From assembly GCA_963745755.1 (NCBI GenBank), contig CAVUYP010000001.1, positions 248,001 through 312,000 on the forward strand: a stretch of 64,000 nt of DNA, written 5' to 3'. The stretch is from RHKX01 sp963745755 (GTDB lineage: Bacteria; Actinomycetota; Thermoleophilia; Solirubrobacterales; 70-9). The notes beneath the pieces are model-generated. The model had not been told where the DNA came from, ran no database searches, and saw only the letters and a list, made by a program, of their open reading frames with translations. Below, in pieces: positions 10,724 through 19,489 of the stretch. A program made the translations under genes and the position numbers. Position 1 is the first letter of the stretch. Each line of letters opens with the position of its first letter.

Positions 10724-11699
10724 TTGAGTCCCGTACTCCTCATCAGCATTGCGGCGTTCGTCGGCGTCGCCGCCCTGGTCGGCGGCGTCGCGATGATGTT
10801 TCGCGGCGAGACCTGCCAGCAAGGTCGAGGACCGGCTGGACGTGCTCACCGGCTTGAGCACGCTCGGCGACGCCAAGGACGGTCGATGCTCAATGACAGC
10901 AGCGTCCTGGCGCAGCCGCTGGACGCCGTGCCCGACGTGTTCGAAGCCATTCTGCACCGCTTCGCCAACTTCGATCTGCTCTTCGAACAGGCCGACACGA
11001 ACCTGACGGCGCCGACGTTCTTCGCCGTCTCGGGCGTGTTGGTCCTGCTGGGCGCCGTCGGCGCCGTGGTCGGGAAGCTGGGATCTGGCGCTGGCGCCGC
11101 TGGTAGGCCTGTGCTGCGGCTCGCTGCCCTTGCTGTGGTTGCTGTCCGCCGCAAGCAACGGCTCAAGAGCTTCGCCGCACAATTGCCCGACGCCTTGGAG
11201 CTGATCTCCCGCGCCTTGCGCCGGACACAGCCTGGCGGCCGGCTTCAACCTGGTTCCAGACGAAATGCCGGCGCCGCTCGGCAACGAATTCGGCCGCGTC
11301 TTCGAGGAACAGAACCTCGGCATCCCCATGGAAGAGGCCCTGACGAACATGACCGAGCGCATTCCCAACCTCGACCTGAAGTTCTTCGTCACGGCCGTCA
11401 TTCTGCAGCGTCAGACCGGCGGCGACCTGGCCGAAATCCTCGACAAGATCGGCTACCTCATCCGCGAACGGTTCCAGATCTGGGGGCAGGTGCAGGCGCT
11501 GACCGGCGAAGGCCGGCTCTCGGGCATCGTGCTGCTGGCTTTGCCTCCGCTGTTGTTCGTGGCCGTTTATCACTTGAATCGCGACTACATCATGGTGCTG
11601 TTCACCGATCCGATGGGCAAGAAAATGCTCGCCGGCGCCATCGTGATGCAAGTGCTCGGCGCGTTGGCGATCCGAAAAATCGTCAATATCAAAGTGTGA
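10724..11699 (+). CDS. tadB: Tad platform protein TadB (frameshifted)
   Basis: TadB is one of the two inner-membrane GspF-like platform proteins. The start is TTG 10724, preceded by TGGAGGA at 10709-10715. The first frame gives the N-terminal helix (VLLISIAAFVGVAALVGG); after slips near 10820, 11090 and 11225 the composite reads RLKSFAAQLPDALELISRAL, DEMPAPLGNEFGRVFEEQNL, EEALTNMTERIPNLDLKFFV and ILQRQTGGDLAEILDKIGYL, the T2SSF domain pattern. Two C-terminal membrane helices (GIVLLALPPLLFVAVYHLN and AGAIVMQVLGALAIR) close the protein at 11699. It lies between cpaF and tadC with short spacings, as in Tad operons generally. Confidence 0.9.
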
Positions 11700-11709
11700 G
11701 TCCGCGGTC

Positions 11710-12688
11710 ATGTTATTCGCCACCCTGATCGATTTCGAGGATTGCTGCCGTTCGCCATGTTCGGGCTGTTCGCCGCTGGCCTGGTGGGTTCTGGATCGCA
11801 TGGCGGCGGCCGCAGCCGCGCGCGTCGAGCGACTCGACGAGCTGAAAAACCCCGCCTTGCGGCGTCGCAAGAGCGAAGACGAACAAGGCGGCGTCGTCAA
11901 GAAGTCCGACGCCATGACCCGCGTGCTGGCCAAGGCCTCGCCGGCCCTGGCCAAACCTCTGCAGCCGAAAAGCGAGGTCGAACTCAACAAGCTCAAGCCG
12001 CGGCTGGCCCACGCCGGATTCCGCGGCGAGGCGGCCCCGCGATCTTTCTCGGACTGAAGGTTCTCGGACTGCTGGCCGGACTGTTCTTCGGCGGCGTCAC
12101 GCTGGCGACCGTCTCTGACATCAACCAGAAGACGCTGATGTCCGCGGCGATTTGCGCCGGAGCGATGTTCTACCTGCCCGAAATCGGTCGTCTGGTTTCT
12201 GACCAGGAAACGCAAGGAGGCCATCTTCTTGGCCTGCCCGACGCCCTGGACCTGATGGTCGTTTGCGTCGAGGCCGGGCTGGGCCTCGACCAGGCCATGC
12301 GCAAGGTGGCCGAGGAGATGAAAACGACCTACCGGGTGATCGCCGAAGAATTCGGCCTGGCCAACTTCCAACTCCAGATGGGCCGGCCCAGGGCCGAGGT
12401 GCTGCACGAACTGGGCATCCGCACCGGCGTGGCCGACCTGCGGCCGCTGGCGGCCATCTGATCCAGGCCGACAAGTTCGGCTCCAGCATCGCCCAGGCCC
12501 TGCGCGTGCAAAGCGACTCGATGCGAACCCGGCGCCGGCAACTGGCCGAGGAAAAGGCCGCCAAGACGGCCGTCAAGCTGATCTTCCCGCTGGTGATCTT
12601 CATTTTCCCGGGCATCTTCGTGGTGCTCGTCGGCCCGGCCGCCATCACCATGGTCCGCGACATGTTCCCCATGATGGGCGGGAACTGA
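11710..12688 (+). CDS. tadC: Tad platform protein TadC (frameshifted)
   Basis: This is the second GspF-like platform protein, partner of TadB. It starts at ATG 11710, 10 bases after tadB. The composite shows KPRLAHAGFRGEAAP, then (next frame) FLGLKVLGLLAGLFFGGV, ICAGAMFYLPEIGRLV, GLPDALDLMVVCVEAGLGLD and MRKVAEEMKTTYRVIAEEFG, typical TadC. After a slip near 12455 the tail reads IQADKFGSSIAQALRVQSDS, MRTRRRQLAEEKAAKTAVKL and a last helix LIFPLVIFIFPGIFVVLV. The length agrees with the family. No TadE/TadF-type pseudopilin follows; 315 bases without a firm gene come next. Confidence 0.9.
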
Positions 12689-12782
12689 TCCGTACAGGGC
12701 GCCCAAGCGGAATCTTCTCGCTCGAAACGGAACTCTGACCGTCGCCTTGCCGATAAATTAAGGGCACGGATGGTCATGAGCG

Positions 12783-12914
12783 ATGGCCCGGTCGCCGCTC
12801 TCGGCGCAGCAGCAGATTCTGCAGCGCAAGTCATTAGAGCTGATCGGCTTCTCGCCAGGCGAGCTACACGGCGCCGGATCACCTGCGCTTGTCGGCCCTT
12901 CGGCGCTGCGCTGA
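12783..12914 (+). CDS. Possible small protein, 43 residues
   Basis: A short open frame from ATG 12783 to TGA 12914 lies in the otherwise empty stretch after tadC. Its translation (MARSPLSAQQQILQRKSLEL, then IGFSPGELHGAG) is less biased than the surrounding shadow frames, but there is no good ribosome binding site and I know no family. It could equally be leader sequence for the gene at 13004. Confidence 0.22.
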   Translation: MARSPLSAQQQILQRKSLELIGFSPGELHGAGSPALVGPSALR

Positions 12915-13003
12915 GGGTACACAACGGAGACAGTTCGGCCGTCGATGCTGGCGCCCCCCACGGCATGCCCGCTCGCACGGCTTCGCGCAAGGAGGATTGC
13001 AGG

Positions 13004-13627
13004 ATGCGTCGCAATGCGTGGCTATTGTTAACCCTGGCGGCCGTAGCCGCCCCGAGCCAGGTTTACGCCGCCGAGTGGTTCAGTTGGATGCGGCGCGACT
13101 GCCGTCGCAACAACTGCTGGCCTCAGCCGTTCAACATGCCCGACCGGATGGCCGTCCGCTCGCCTTTCGAAGTCATGATTCGCAACGGCTGGCAGGTGCA
13201 GAACACCCTGTCGGACGAGCACTTCGATCCGGAAACTGGCGAATTGATCGGGGCCGGCGAACTCAAGGCCCGTGATATCCTGGTCGAACACCCGCCAGGG
13301 CACCGGCAGATTTACGTGCTGCGAGGAAAGAACCCGCAGGACACGGAAAATCGGCAGCGCAGCGTGGCGGAATTTGCCCAGCAAGTGCTCCATCCGGGCG
13401 AGAGTCCTCAGATTTCCGAGTCGTACGTCCGGCCCCGCGGCTGGTCCGCCGAGTACATCAATAACATCGGCGCTCGCTACAACGCCAGCGCACGGACCCG
13501 CGTCTGCCCTCAGCTTCGGGCGGCGGCGGGGTTCCCGCGTCCGATGCCAGTACGGCCCGCTAACGGTCGGGTCGCGGCGCCCCGAAAGCAAATTCACTTC
13601 GTCCACCACGGCCCTCTTGGTCGGTAG
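13004..13627 (+). CDS. Secreted protein of unknown function in the Tad locus
   Basis: I start at ATG 13004 because AAGGAGG at 12989-12995 precedes it and the first 22 residues form a clear signal peptide (LLLTLAAVAAPSQVYA, cleavage before AEWF). The mature protein has a Cys-containing start (RRDCRRNNCWPQPFNMPDRM), then FEVMIRNGWQVQNTLSDEHF and DILVEHPPGHRQIYVLRGKN. I do not recognise a characterised family. The C-terminus is uncertain: an indel near 13500 would give a Gly-rich end (PSASGGGGVPASDASTAR) stopping at 13563, which reads more naturally than the Arg-rich tail ending at 13627. Its position between tadC and a TPR lipoprotein suggests an envelope accessory role, which is inference. Confidence 0.6.
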   Translation: MRRNAWLLLTLAAVAAPSQVYAAEWFSWMRRDCRRNNCWPQPFNMPDRMAVRSPFEVMIRNGWQVQNTLSDEHFDPETGELIGAGELKARDILVEHPPGHRQIYVLRGKNPQDTENRQRSVAEFAQQVLHPGESPQISESYVRPRGWSAEYINNIGARYNASARTRVCPQLRAAAGFPRPMPVRPANGRVAAPRKQIHFVHHGPLGR

Positions 13628-13957
13628 TCGATGGCGCCCCATCGCAAGCCGGCCGAGAGGGTTTTCGGCTTTCATGGCGCCCCGCAGCGGGCGCCGTCAA
13701 ATTCGTCAAAACCCGTCTAATCTCCCAAATCTCGTTTAGCGCACAGCGGGCGAAGGTCGATGTTGAGAAAGGGGTCGCGCGGCGCCCGCTCGCGGCGTCA
13801 AACGCAGCCTGGAACGAATGCGCCGCAACGGATTTCGTCGCACGACAAGCGGAGAGGTCGCTCACGCCTGCCTGGGGAATGAGAATCCTCCGGCAGCCCG
13901 GATGTCTGGTTTCAGCGTGCGCGACCCTCGCTTGGCATATCTTTAAGGAGAGTCTCA
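13628..13957. other. Intergenic region, 330 bases
   Basis: I see no gene or terminator here. AAGGAGAG at 13944-13951 is the ribosome binding site of the next gene. Confidence 0.4.
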
Positions 13958-15192
13958 GTGGTGCGCACCATCACATTCCTGTCGCTGATGCAGGCCGCCG
14001 GCTTGTTAGTGCTGGGGGCGGGTTGCGCGTCTTCGTCCGCCAAACAGCCGGCAGGCTGGCCGACGCCCCCGTCGCTGGGGCAACCGGCCAAGCCAGGTCC
14101 CGTCAAGCAATTCGCCGCGAAGGTCGGCGATTCGAGTTTCGGTCAGTCCGTGTCGAAGGTTTTCAGCCTGGCGTCGACTAAGAAGCCGTCTCCGCACATC
14201 GTGGATCCGGTTTCGCTTGCCGAGAAGCCTAAACCGCCCGACGCCAACCTTTACGTCTCTTTGGGCGACCTTCGGGTTCGCGAAAACGACACCGAAAGCG
14301 CGCGAGAGATGTATCACAAGGCGCTCACGATGGAACCTCACCACCTTGGCGCCCTGCTGGGCTTGGCGCGGCTCTTCGATCGGCAAGGTCAACTGGATCG
14401 AGCCGCCAAACATTACTTGGAAGCGACAAAGTACCATCCCGAAGACGCTTCGGCATTCAATGATCTGGGTCTGTGCTACGCCCGGCAGGGCAAGTACGAC
14501 GACTCGGTGACGGCCCTGCAGCAAGCGATCAAATTGAAGCCCGATCGCATCTTGTACCGCAATAACATCGCCACCGTGCTCGTCGCGCAGGGACGCGTCA
14601 ACGAGGCCCTGACCCATCTGACCGACGCCCATGGCGTAGCGGCGGCGCATTACAACATCGGCTTCCTGCTCAACAAGCGAGGCCGCCAGCGCCAGGCGCT
14701 GGAGCACTTTGCATTAGCTCTGCAAGCCAATCCAAAGCTCGATGCAGCTCGCGACTGGGTGGCGTCGCTTTCGGCGGAGTTGAATGGTACGGGTCGCCCG
14801 TCGCTGTTCACCGCCAACAACTCGATGCCGCCTTCGGCTCGCCGCCAGGCGCCCAATGCGGGCGCGAAGCGGCGCCCGCGGCGCCGTCAGGCAGTGCCAT
14901 GCGAGAATCCGCCGCGGGGACTGCACAAGAGCCGGAATTGGAAGCGTTCGAGCTGCGCCAGCGGCCGCAAAACCGCCTGCGAGACTCGGAGCGTTTGAGC
15001 GAATCGTCTCAAGACGAGGCTGCGCCGGAGCCGCCGGCGGACGCCCAATGGCCTGCCAGCGACGCCGAACAGGAACCGGCTGGAGACGAAGCCGCCGAGT
15101 CGAACCAATCGACGTCAGGCGAAGAGCGCGAAGCTCGGTTGCAATACCTGCCGCCCGTACAATCCGCCGGCGCTCGGCCCAGCCGATATTGA
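13958..15192 (+). CDS. TPR lipoprotein, TadD-like (one frameshift)
   Basis: The start is GTG 13958 (immediately followed by a second GTG) after AAGGAGAG. The leader ends in a lipobox-like LVLGAGCASS. A Pro/Lys-rich linker precedes about five tetratricopeptide repeats: NLYVSLGDLRVRENDTESAR, ALLGLARLFDRQGQLDRAAK, SAFNDLGLCYARQGKYDDSV, ILYRNNIATVLVAQGRVNEA and AHYNIGFLLNKRGRQRQALE. Near 14865 the frame slips, and the C-terminal 100 residues (ELEAFELRQRPQNRLRDSER and on, acidic and disordered) end at 15192. TadD in other Tad loci is a TPR lipoprotein assisting secretin assembly; the position and architecture fit, but TPRs alone do not prove orthology. Confidence 0.75.
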
Positions 15193-15347
15193 GCGGCAGC
15201 GGAACTTGGGCAAGGCATGTGAAGGGAGAATGTCGGCCTTTCCTGGCTCGCCGCTTCTGACTCTCCAAATCGCCCGCCAGCGGTTCCGGAAGTGCTATAC
15301 TCAGGATAAGCGATTCATCCTGGCCCGAACTTCCGGAAGGTCTTGCC

Positions 15348-16394
15348 ATGTCATCACGCCCTGCCTTGTTCGCAGCCGCCGTCTTCGTCGCCTGCCTGGG
15401 CTCTCAAGCTTCGGTAAGCGCGGCCGGGCGAATCGAATTGGAGTTGGTCATGGATGCCAACTTCCCGGTGACGACGCAGCAACAATGGTACCGGCTGCTG
15501 ACGGAGCTGAAAGTCGATAATCTCCGGATCCGCAAGGCCATCGCAGGCGACAAGGCCGAGATCAAGGTCGGCGGAACACAAACCAGTCCGGTTTATCGCG
15601 TCACGGGAATCTTGAGAGCCAGCGGAGAGTTGGTCGTGCCGGGGGGCAAATTCGCGTCTCGGGACCGCGGCCAGTTAGCCGAATGGCTGACGAAACTCCG
15701 CGAGGAAGGTCCGGAGCGAGTGCAGGCGGGCGACAAGCTGCCGTTCGGCCTGACGCCCTCGCAGTTCGCCGCGGTCAACGCCGACCTGTCTCGAAAGGTC
15801 GATTTCTCAACCAAGGATATGGAAGTCCAGAAGGCGGTGGCTCGCATTGCCGCCCGCCTGCAACTTCCACTCTCCGTCGATCGACGGGCCGCGTCTGATC
15901 TGCAACGCGCCGAACTGGTCCGCGAAGACCTGCAAGGCATTGCTTCCGGCACTTCGCTGGCCTACCTGCTTCGCTCGGCGGGCTTGACGATGGCGCCCCG
16001 GCTGGACGCGCGAAAGCAGCCTGAATACGTGATCGCAAAAGGCGCCTCGCATCCGACGCCCTGGCCCGTCGGCTGGCCTGTGGACAAACCGGCGCGAGAG
16101 CTGCTTCCCGAGTTGTTTGAACAGTTGAATGTGGAGTTTGACGACGTGCCGCTGACCGACGCGCTGGCGGCCGTCGGCGGGCGGCTCAAATCGCCGGTCC
16201 TCTATGACCATTACGCTCTCGCGCGAAATGGCATCAATCTTGAAAAAACGGTCGTCGCATTGCCCCCTTCTCGATTGGCATACGCCATTATCCTGAGGAA
16301 AGTCCTCCACCAGGCCGATCTCAAAGGCGAATGGCGGATCGACGAAACCGGCGCGCCGCTGTTGTGGGTCACCACTCTAAAACCGGTGAAGTGA
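15348..16394 (+). CDS. Secreted protein with two STN-like segments
   Basis: An intact 348-residue frame from ATG 15348 (GGAAGG at 15335-15340). Residues 1-26 are a signal peptide ending ASVSA. Two parts follow the alternating pattern of the STN (secretin/TonB short N-terminal) fold: VDFSTKDMEVQKAVARIAAR with LAYLLRSAGLTM, and LNVEFDDVPLTDALAAVGGR with LAYAIILRKVLHQADLKGEW, ending LLWVTTLKPVK. A conserved APxPWPVGWP-like stretch (HPTPWPVGWPVDKP) joins them. No enzymatic motif is visible. Placed after the TPR lipoprotein, it may be an envelope component associated with the Tad secretin; this is inference from fold pattern and position. Confidence 0.6.
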   Translation: MSSRPALFAAAVFVACLGSQASVSAAGRIELELVMDANFPVTTQQQWYRLLTELKVDNLRIRKAIAGDKAEIKVGGTQTSPVYRVTGILRASGELVVPGGKFASRDRGQLAEWLTKLREEGPERVQAGDKLPFGLTPSQFAAVNADLSRKVDFSTKDMEVQKAVARIAARLQLPLSVDRRAASDLQRAELVREDLQGIASGTSLAYLLRSAGLTMAPRLDARKQPEYVIAKGASHPTPWPVGWPVDKPARELLPELFEQLNVEFDDVPLTDALAAVGGRLKSPVLYDHYALARNGINLEKTVVALPPSRLAYAIILRKVLHQADLKGEWRIDETGAPLLWVTTLKPVK

Positions 16395-16422
16395 AACTTC
16401 GCCGGCGCCAAGGAGAAATCGC

Positions 16423-16905
16423 GTGCTCTCGGGTTCCGAAATCGCGGCAACGCTCGCACGGCTCGAGGTGACAGACGTGGTCTGGCTGCCCGACTCAGTC
16501 CTGGGGCTTTGGGAAAGCGCGCTCCTTGCAGCGCCGTCGCTCCGCCTGGTCCGGGTATGCCGCGAAGGCGAAGCTTGGGCGATCGCCGCCGGCTTGCACC
16601 TGGGCGGCCGCCGGCCGGTTGTCGCCATCCAGAACACCGGCATGTTCGAGTCGGGCGATGCGCTGCGCAATGTGCTGTTTGACCTGCGGCTGCCGCTGTA
16701 TGCCATCGTGGGCTATCGGAGCTATCTCCTGGAGAATTCGCCCGACACGGCTCGGCGTTTCACGGAGCCTACGTTGCAGGCCTGGGCGCTGGATCACACG
16801 TTGATTGAGCGAGCAGATCAAAGCGAACGATTGGCCGAGCACTATCTGGCCTGCCGCGGCGCCGGCCGTCCCGGAGTCGCCCTGGTGGCGGAGGGACGTG
16901 GATGA
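16423..16905 (+). CDS. TPP-dependent decarboxylase-like subunit, PYR domain
   Basis: The gene starts at GTG 16423 after AAGGAG (16409-16414) and encodes 160 residues matching the pyrimidine-binding half of thiamine-diphosphate enzymes: ALLAAPSLRLVRVCREGEAW carries the Glu that activates the cofactor, followed by AIAAGLHLGGRRPVVAIQNT and ALRNVLFDLRLPLYAIVGYR. The second gene overlaps its stop (ATGATGA). This split resembles ComD/ComE sulfopyruvate decarboxylase and the related phosphonopyruvate decarboxylases. Substrate cannot be assigned from the sequence; a 2-oxo acid carrying a sulfonate or phosphonate is the family precedent. Confidence 0.75.
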   Translation: MLSGSEIAATLARLEVTDVVWLPDSVLGLWESALLAAPSLRLVRVCREGEAWAIAAGLHLGGRRPVVAIQNTGMFESGDALRNVLFDLRLPLYAIVGYRSYLLENSPDTARRFTEPTLQAWALDHTLIERADQSERLAEHYLACRGAGRPGVALVAEGRG

Positions 16906-17501
16906 TGAAAAATCGCAAACGAATGCCGTTGCTGCCGGCGCTCAAGACGCTCTCAGCTTGGCGCACCGACCAGATCGTCGTTACCGCAATGGGAGCTAGC
17001 CGCGAGTGGCCTAAGCTTTCTCAACATCCGCTCGATTTTCATTACATTCCGTCGGCCATGGGGCACGGTCCGATGCTTGCGTTAGGGCTCGCTTTGGCTC
17101 TGCCGAAACGGGAGATTGTGGCCTTCAACGGCGACGGCTGCATGCTGATGGGCCTCGGCGGACTGGTAACGATCGTCGCGAGCGGAGCGAAAAACCTGTC
17201 CTTGATCGTCCTCGACAACGGCATTTACGAGGTCACAGGCGGGCAGACGACGGCCGGCGCCCAGGCGGCCGTCGACTTTGCCGGCGTCGCTCGCGCCGCG
17301 GGATTTCCGGCCGTCGCGGCCTTTGACGACCTGCTTGAATGGCAGTCGCACGCGGCCGAAGTGCTTGCCCAGCCTGGCCCGCGTTTCATCTGCCTGGGCG
17401 TAGAACCGGTCGGCGCCGAGTTTCAGCTATCGGCGCCTTCCCCGATGGAGGATCGCATCGCACAATTTCGCGCCGCGCTGGCAAACGGCGCGGAGAAGTA
17501 G
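16902..17501 (+). CDS. TPP-dependent decarboxylase-like subunit, TPP-binding domain
   Basis: The start ATG 16902 overlaps the stop of the PYR subunit gene, so the two are translationally coupled. The 199-residue product has the thiamine-diphosphate/Mg motif GDGCMLMGLGGLV..LIVLDN (GDG, then Asn after about 27 residues), with the lead-in YIPSAMGHGPMLALGLALAL and the following GIYEVTGGQTTAGAQAAVDF. It matches the ComE/phosphonopyruvate-decarboxylase C-terminal half. With the upstream gene it should form an alpha2beta2-type enzyme. The neighbours on the other strand are a glycosyltransferase and a sugar isomerase-like protein, so the context does not settle the substrate. Confidence 0.78.
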   Translation: MMKNRKRMPLLPALKTLSAWRTDQIVVTAMGASREWPKLSQHPLDFHYIPSAMGHGPMLALGLALALPKREIVAFNGDGCMLMGLGGLVTIVASGAKNLSLIVLDNGIYEVTGGQTTAGAQAAVDFAGVARAAGFPAVAAFDDLLEWQSHAAEVLAQPGPRFICLGVEPVGAEFQLSAPSPMEDRIAQFRAALANGAEK

Positions 17502-17537
17502 CGAGCAGCCTGCCTTGTCGGAAACTGCCGATTCGCG

Positions 17538-18437
17538 TCAACCCCGCCTGCGGGTCTCCGCCCTCCGAGCTTCTTCTTCCTTCATCCGCCGAAGCTCCAG
17601 GTCGTCTGGGAACAGCGAAATGCCGGCTTCGCAGACGTCCAACGCGCGCGAGACGTTGCCGCACAGGCGCCAGCAATCGGCGAGCAACAGGTAAGCTCGG
17701 CGACAAAAACGAGAGCGGGGCGGCAAGAGATCGAGGGCACGCTCCAGTTGCGGGATTGCTTCGGCCGCCCGGCCCGCCATGCCATAAGTCATGCCCAAGT
17801 AAAAGAGCGTATGAGGATTGTGCGGCTGCTCGATGTTCTGCCACTCCAACAGCCGCAGGTTGCGTTCGACCTTTCGGCGACGCAGTTCGGCGTCGCCGTA
17901 GCCGCTGTGCAGGACGGCAATATTCGTCCGTTTGAGAATTGCGCCCGATCGAGCCGCTGAAGGGGCGATCTGCTCGTGAACGCGGCCCTCCCAGCGAATT
18001 TGCGGCAGGCGTCGAAAGAGCCGATCCTGCGGCGCCGCTGAGGCCGGATGCCCCCCGTCCTCCGACGCAGGGCTGGCATGAATCATCTGGTAAACGGCGT
18101 TCTCGTCGCCCAACGTCGCAAAGAGATGCCGTAATTCTTGGCGCGACTGCTCGTCGAGCCAGTCGTCGCAGTCCATCCAAAAGATCCAGTCGCCTCGCGC
18201 GTGACGCAGCGCCTCGTTGCGAGCGGCCGAGAAGTCTTCGATCCAGACGAAACGAAACACTCTCGCCGGCCGGCCATGCCGGTCCCGCGCCTGGGCGGCA
18301 AGCTGCCGTGTTCCATCGGTCGACCCCGTATCGACAAACACGATTTCGTCAACCAGATCCGCGACGCTCGCGAGGCAACGCGTTAACACGCGCTCCTCGT
18401 CGCGGGCAATCATGGTTAACGAAACCTGCCCGGTCAT
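17538..18437 (-). CDS. Family 2 glycosyltransferase with C-terminal TPR region
   Basis: The product is a GT-A glycosyltransferase: VSLTMIARDEERVLTRCLAS, then EIVFVDTGSTDGTRQLAAQA, FSAARNEALRHARGDWIFWM and the metal-binding DCDDW. The C-terminal 110 residues are TPR-like (TLFYLGMTYGMAGRAAEAIP, AYLLLADCWRLCGNVSRALD), an arrangement seen in the SPS- and TPR-containing GT2 proteins. I start at ATG 18437 (MTGQVSLTM), two bases after the stop of the upstream isomerase gene, so the two are coupled; longer in-frame starts exist but would lie inside that gene. Donor and acceptor are unknown. Confidence 0.85.
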   Translation of the reverse strand: MTGQVSLTMIARDEERVLTRCLASVADLVDEIVFVDTGSTDGTRQLAAQARDRHGRPARVFRFVWIEDFSAARNEALRHARGDWIFWMDCDDWLDEQSRQELRHLFATLGDENAVYQMIHASPASEDGGHPASAAPQDRLFRRLPQIRWEGRVHEQIAPSAARSGAILKRTNIAVLHSGYGDAELRRRKVERNLRLLEWQNIEQPHNPHTLFYLGMTYGMAGRAAEAIPQLERALDLLPPRSRFCRRAYLLLADCWRLCGNVSRALDVCEAGISLFPDDLELRRMKEEEARRAETRRRG

Positions 18438-18439
18438 GG

Positions 18440-19198
18440 TCAGGCCGTCATCCGTTCCCAAAGCAGCCGGTAGTACTTCATCACCCGGACGGGATCCGCC
18501 GTTGGGCTGCCCTCTTCCAAGAGGGTCCAACCTTCAAAACCGGAATCCTTGAGCAGACCGAACAACTCAATCCACGGATAATTGCTCGTCAGGTCGTGAA
18601 TGTGAATCGTGCCCAGCCGATTTTTGACGAGATCGAAATTGGCTTTCAGGCCGTCGCCGTCGAGATCCGTCGGGTTGCAGTTCCAGCAGACGGTGGCGCC
18701 TGGATGATCGGCGACGTCCATGATCGTCTTGATGTGCTCCACCTTGGACGTGCCGCGGCCATGGACTTCCAGACGGATCGCCACGCCGTAGCCCTCGCCA
18801 AACGCGGCGACTTCCTTGAGCGACTTGCCGATCTGCTCCAGCGTACGCTGCACCGGAACTTCATTCGGCAGCCCATTGGGGCGAACTTTCACGCCGGTTC
18901 CCCCGCAATCGTGGCAGAGCTTGATGAACTCCTTGGTCAGCTCGACGTTCTTTTTGACCACCGCCGGGTCGGGCGAATGGTATTCGCAGGCGCTGCCCAG
19001 GCCGACGAGTTCAACGCCGCCGTCCATGAACTGGGCGGCCACGCGTTTGCGGTCGTCGGCCGGCAGGCTCGGCTCGACGCCATGTTTGTGCCCGCTGCGC
19101 AGCTCCACGCCGGCGAATCCGGCCAGCCGGCAGTTCTTGATCAGGGTCGGCAAGTCCCACTCGGCGCCCCACATATAGGTAACGAGTCCAAGCTGCAT
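18440..19198 (-). CDS. Sugar phosphate isomerase/epimerase family protein
   Basis: An intact 252-residue TIM-barrel protein of the xylose isomerase-like (AP endonuclease 2) superfamily. Landmarks: MQLGLVTYMWGAEWDLPTLI, GFAGVELRSGHKHG, ELVGLGSACEYHSPDP, VAIRLEVHGRGTSKVEH (metal-ligand Glu and His), ATVCWNCNPTDLDG, GTIHIHDLTSNYPW (HxH) and WTLLEEGSPTADPVRVMKYY. Metal-binding Glu/Asp/His positions are present, so it is probably an active isomerase or epimerase on a keto- or aldo-sugar. Planctomycetes have many paralogues, and the substrate cannot be inferred. It is upstream of and coupled to the glycosyltransferase gene. Confidence 0.85.
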   Translation of the reverse strand: MQLGLVTYMWGAEWDLPTLIKNCRLAGFAGVELRSGHKHGVEPSLPADDRKRVAAQFMDGGVELVGLGSACEYHSPDPAVVKKNVELTKEFIKLCHDCGGTGVKVRPNGLPNEVPVQRTLEQIGKSLKEVAAFGEGYGVAIRLEVHGRGTSKVEHIKTIMDVADHPGATVCWNCNPTDLDGDGLKANFDLVKNRLGTIHIHDLTSNYPWIELFGLLKDSGFEGWTLLEEGSPTADPVRVMKYYRLLWERMTA

Positions 19199-19231
19199 CG
19201 GGGCGTCTCCTTGAAATCTAGCTGCCGTGTT

Positions 19232-19489
19232 TTACTTGCCAAATTGCTTGATCCGCTCAGGGCGGCGAATGAAGTAATACAATACGGCCCCTAAACCGTG
19301 AGTCAACAAAATCACCAACACCCAAAGGATTTTGTCATTCCCCTGCGAAGGCTCATAGGACAAGCAGTCAATCAGCATCCAGAGCCAGAATACCGTGGCC
19401 AGGCAGCCCAGGAGCATGCTGAACAGCGTGCAAGCCAGAGATAGCAAGGGAAATGCAAGCACCCAGTGGAGGTCGGCGTGGCCGTGCAT
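19232..19489 (-). CDS. Small membrane protein with PLDc_N-type domain
   Basis: The ATG at 19489 is preceded by GAGGAG. The 85-residue product has two or three hydrophobic helices (SLACTLFSMLLGCLATVFWL and KILWVLVILLTHGLGAVLYY) and ends FIRRPERIKQFGK. The pattern W-x-L(I/L)D(C)L...D(K)I(L)WVLVILL...GALLYYFIRR is that of the phospholipase D/transphosphatidylase N-terminal domain (PLDc_N), common as a free-standing protein. No catalytic HKD motif is expected or seen. Function unknown. Confidence 0.75.
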   Translation of the reverse strand: MHGHADLHWVLAFPLLSLACTLFSMLLGCLATVFWLWMLIDCLSYEPSQGNDKILWVLVILLTHGLGAVLYYFIRRPERIKQFGK

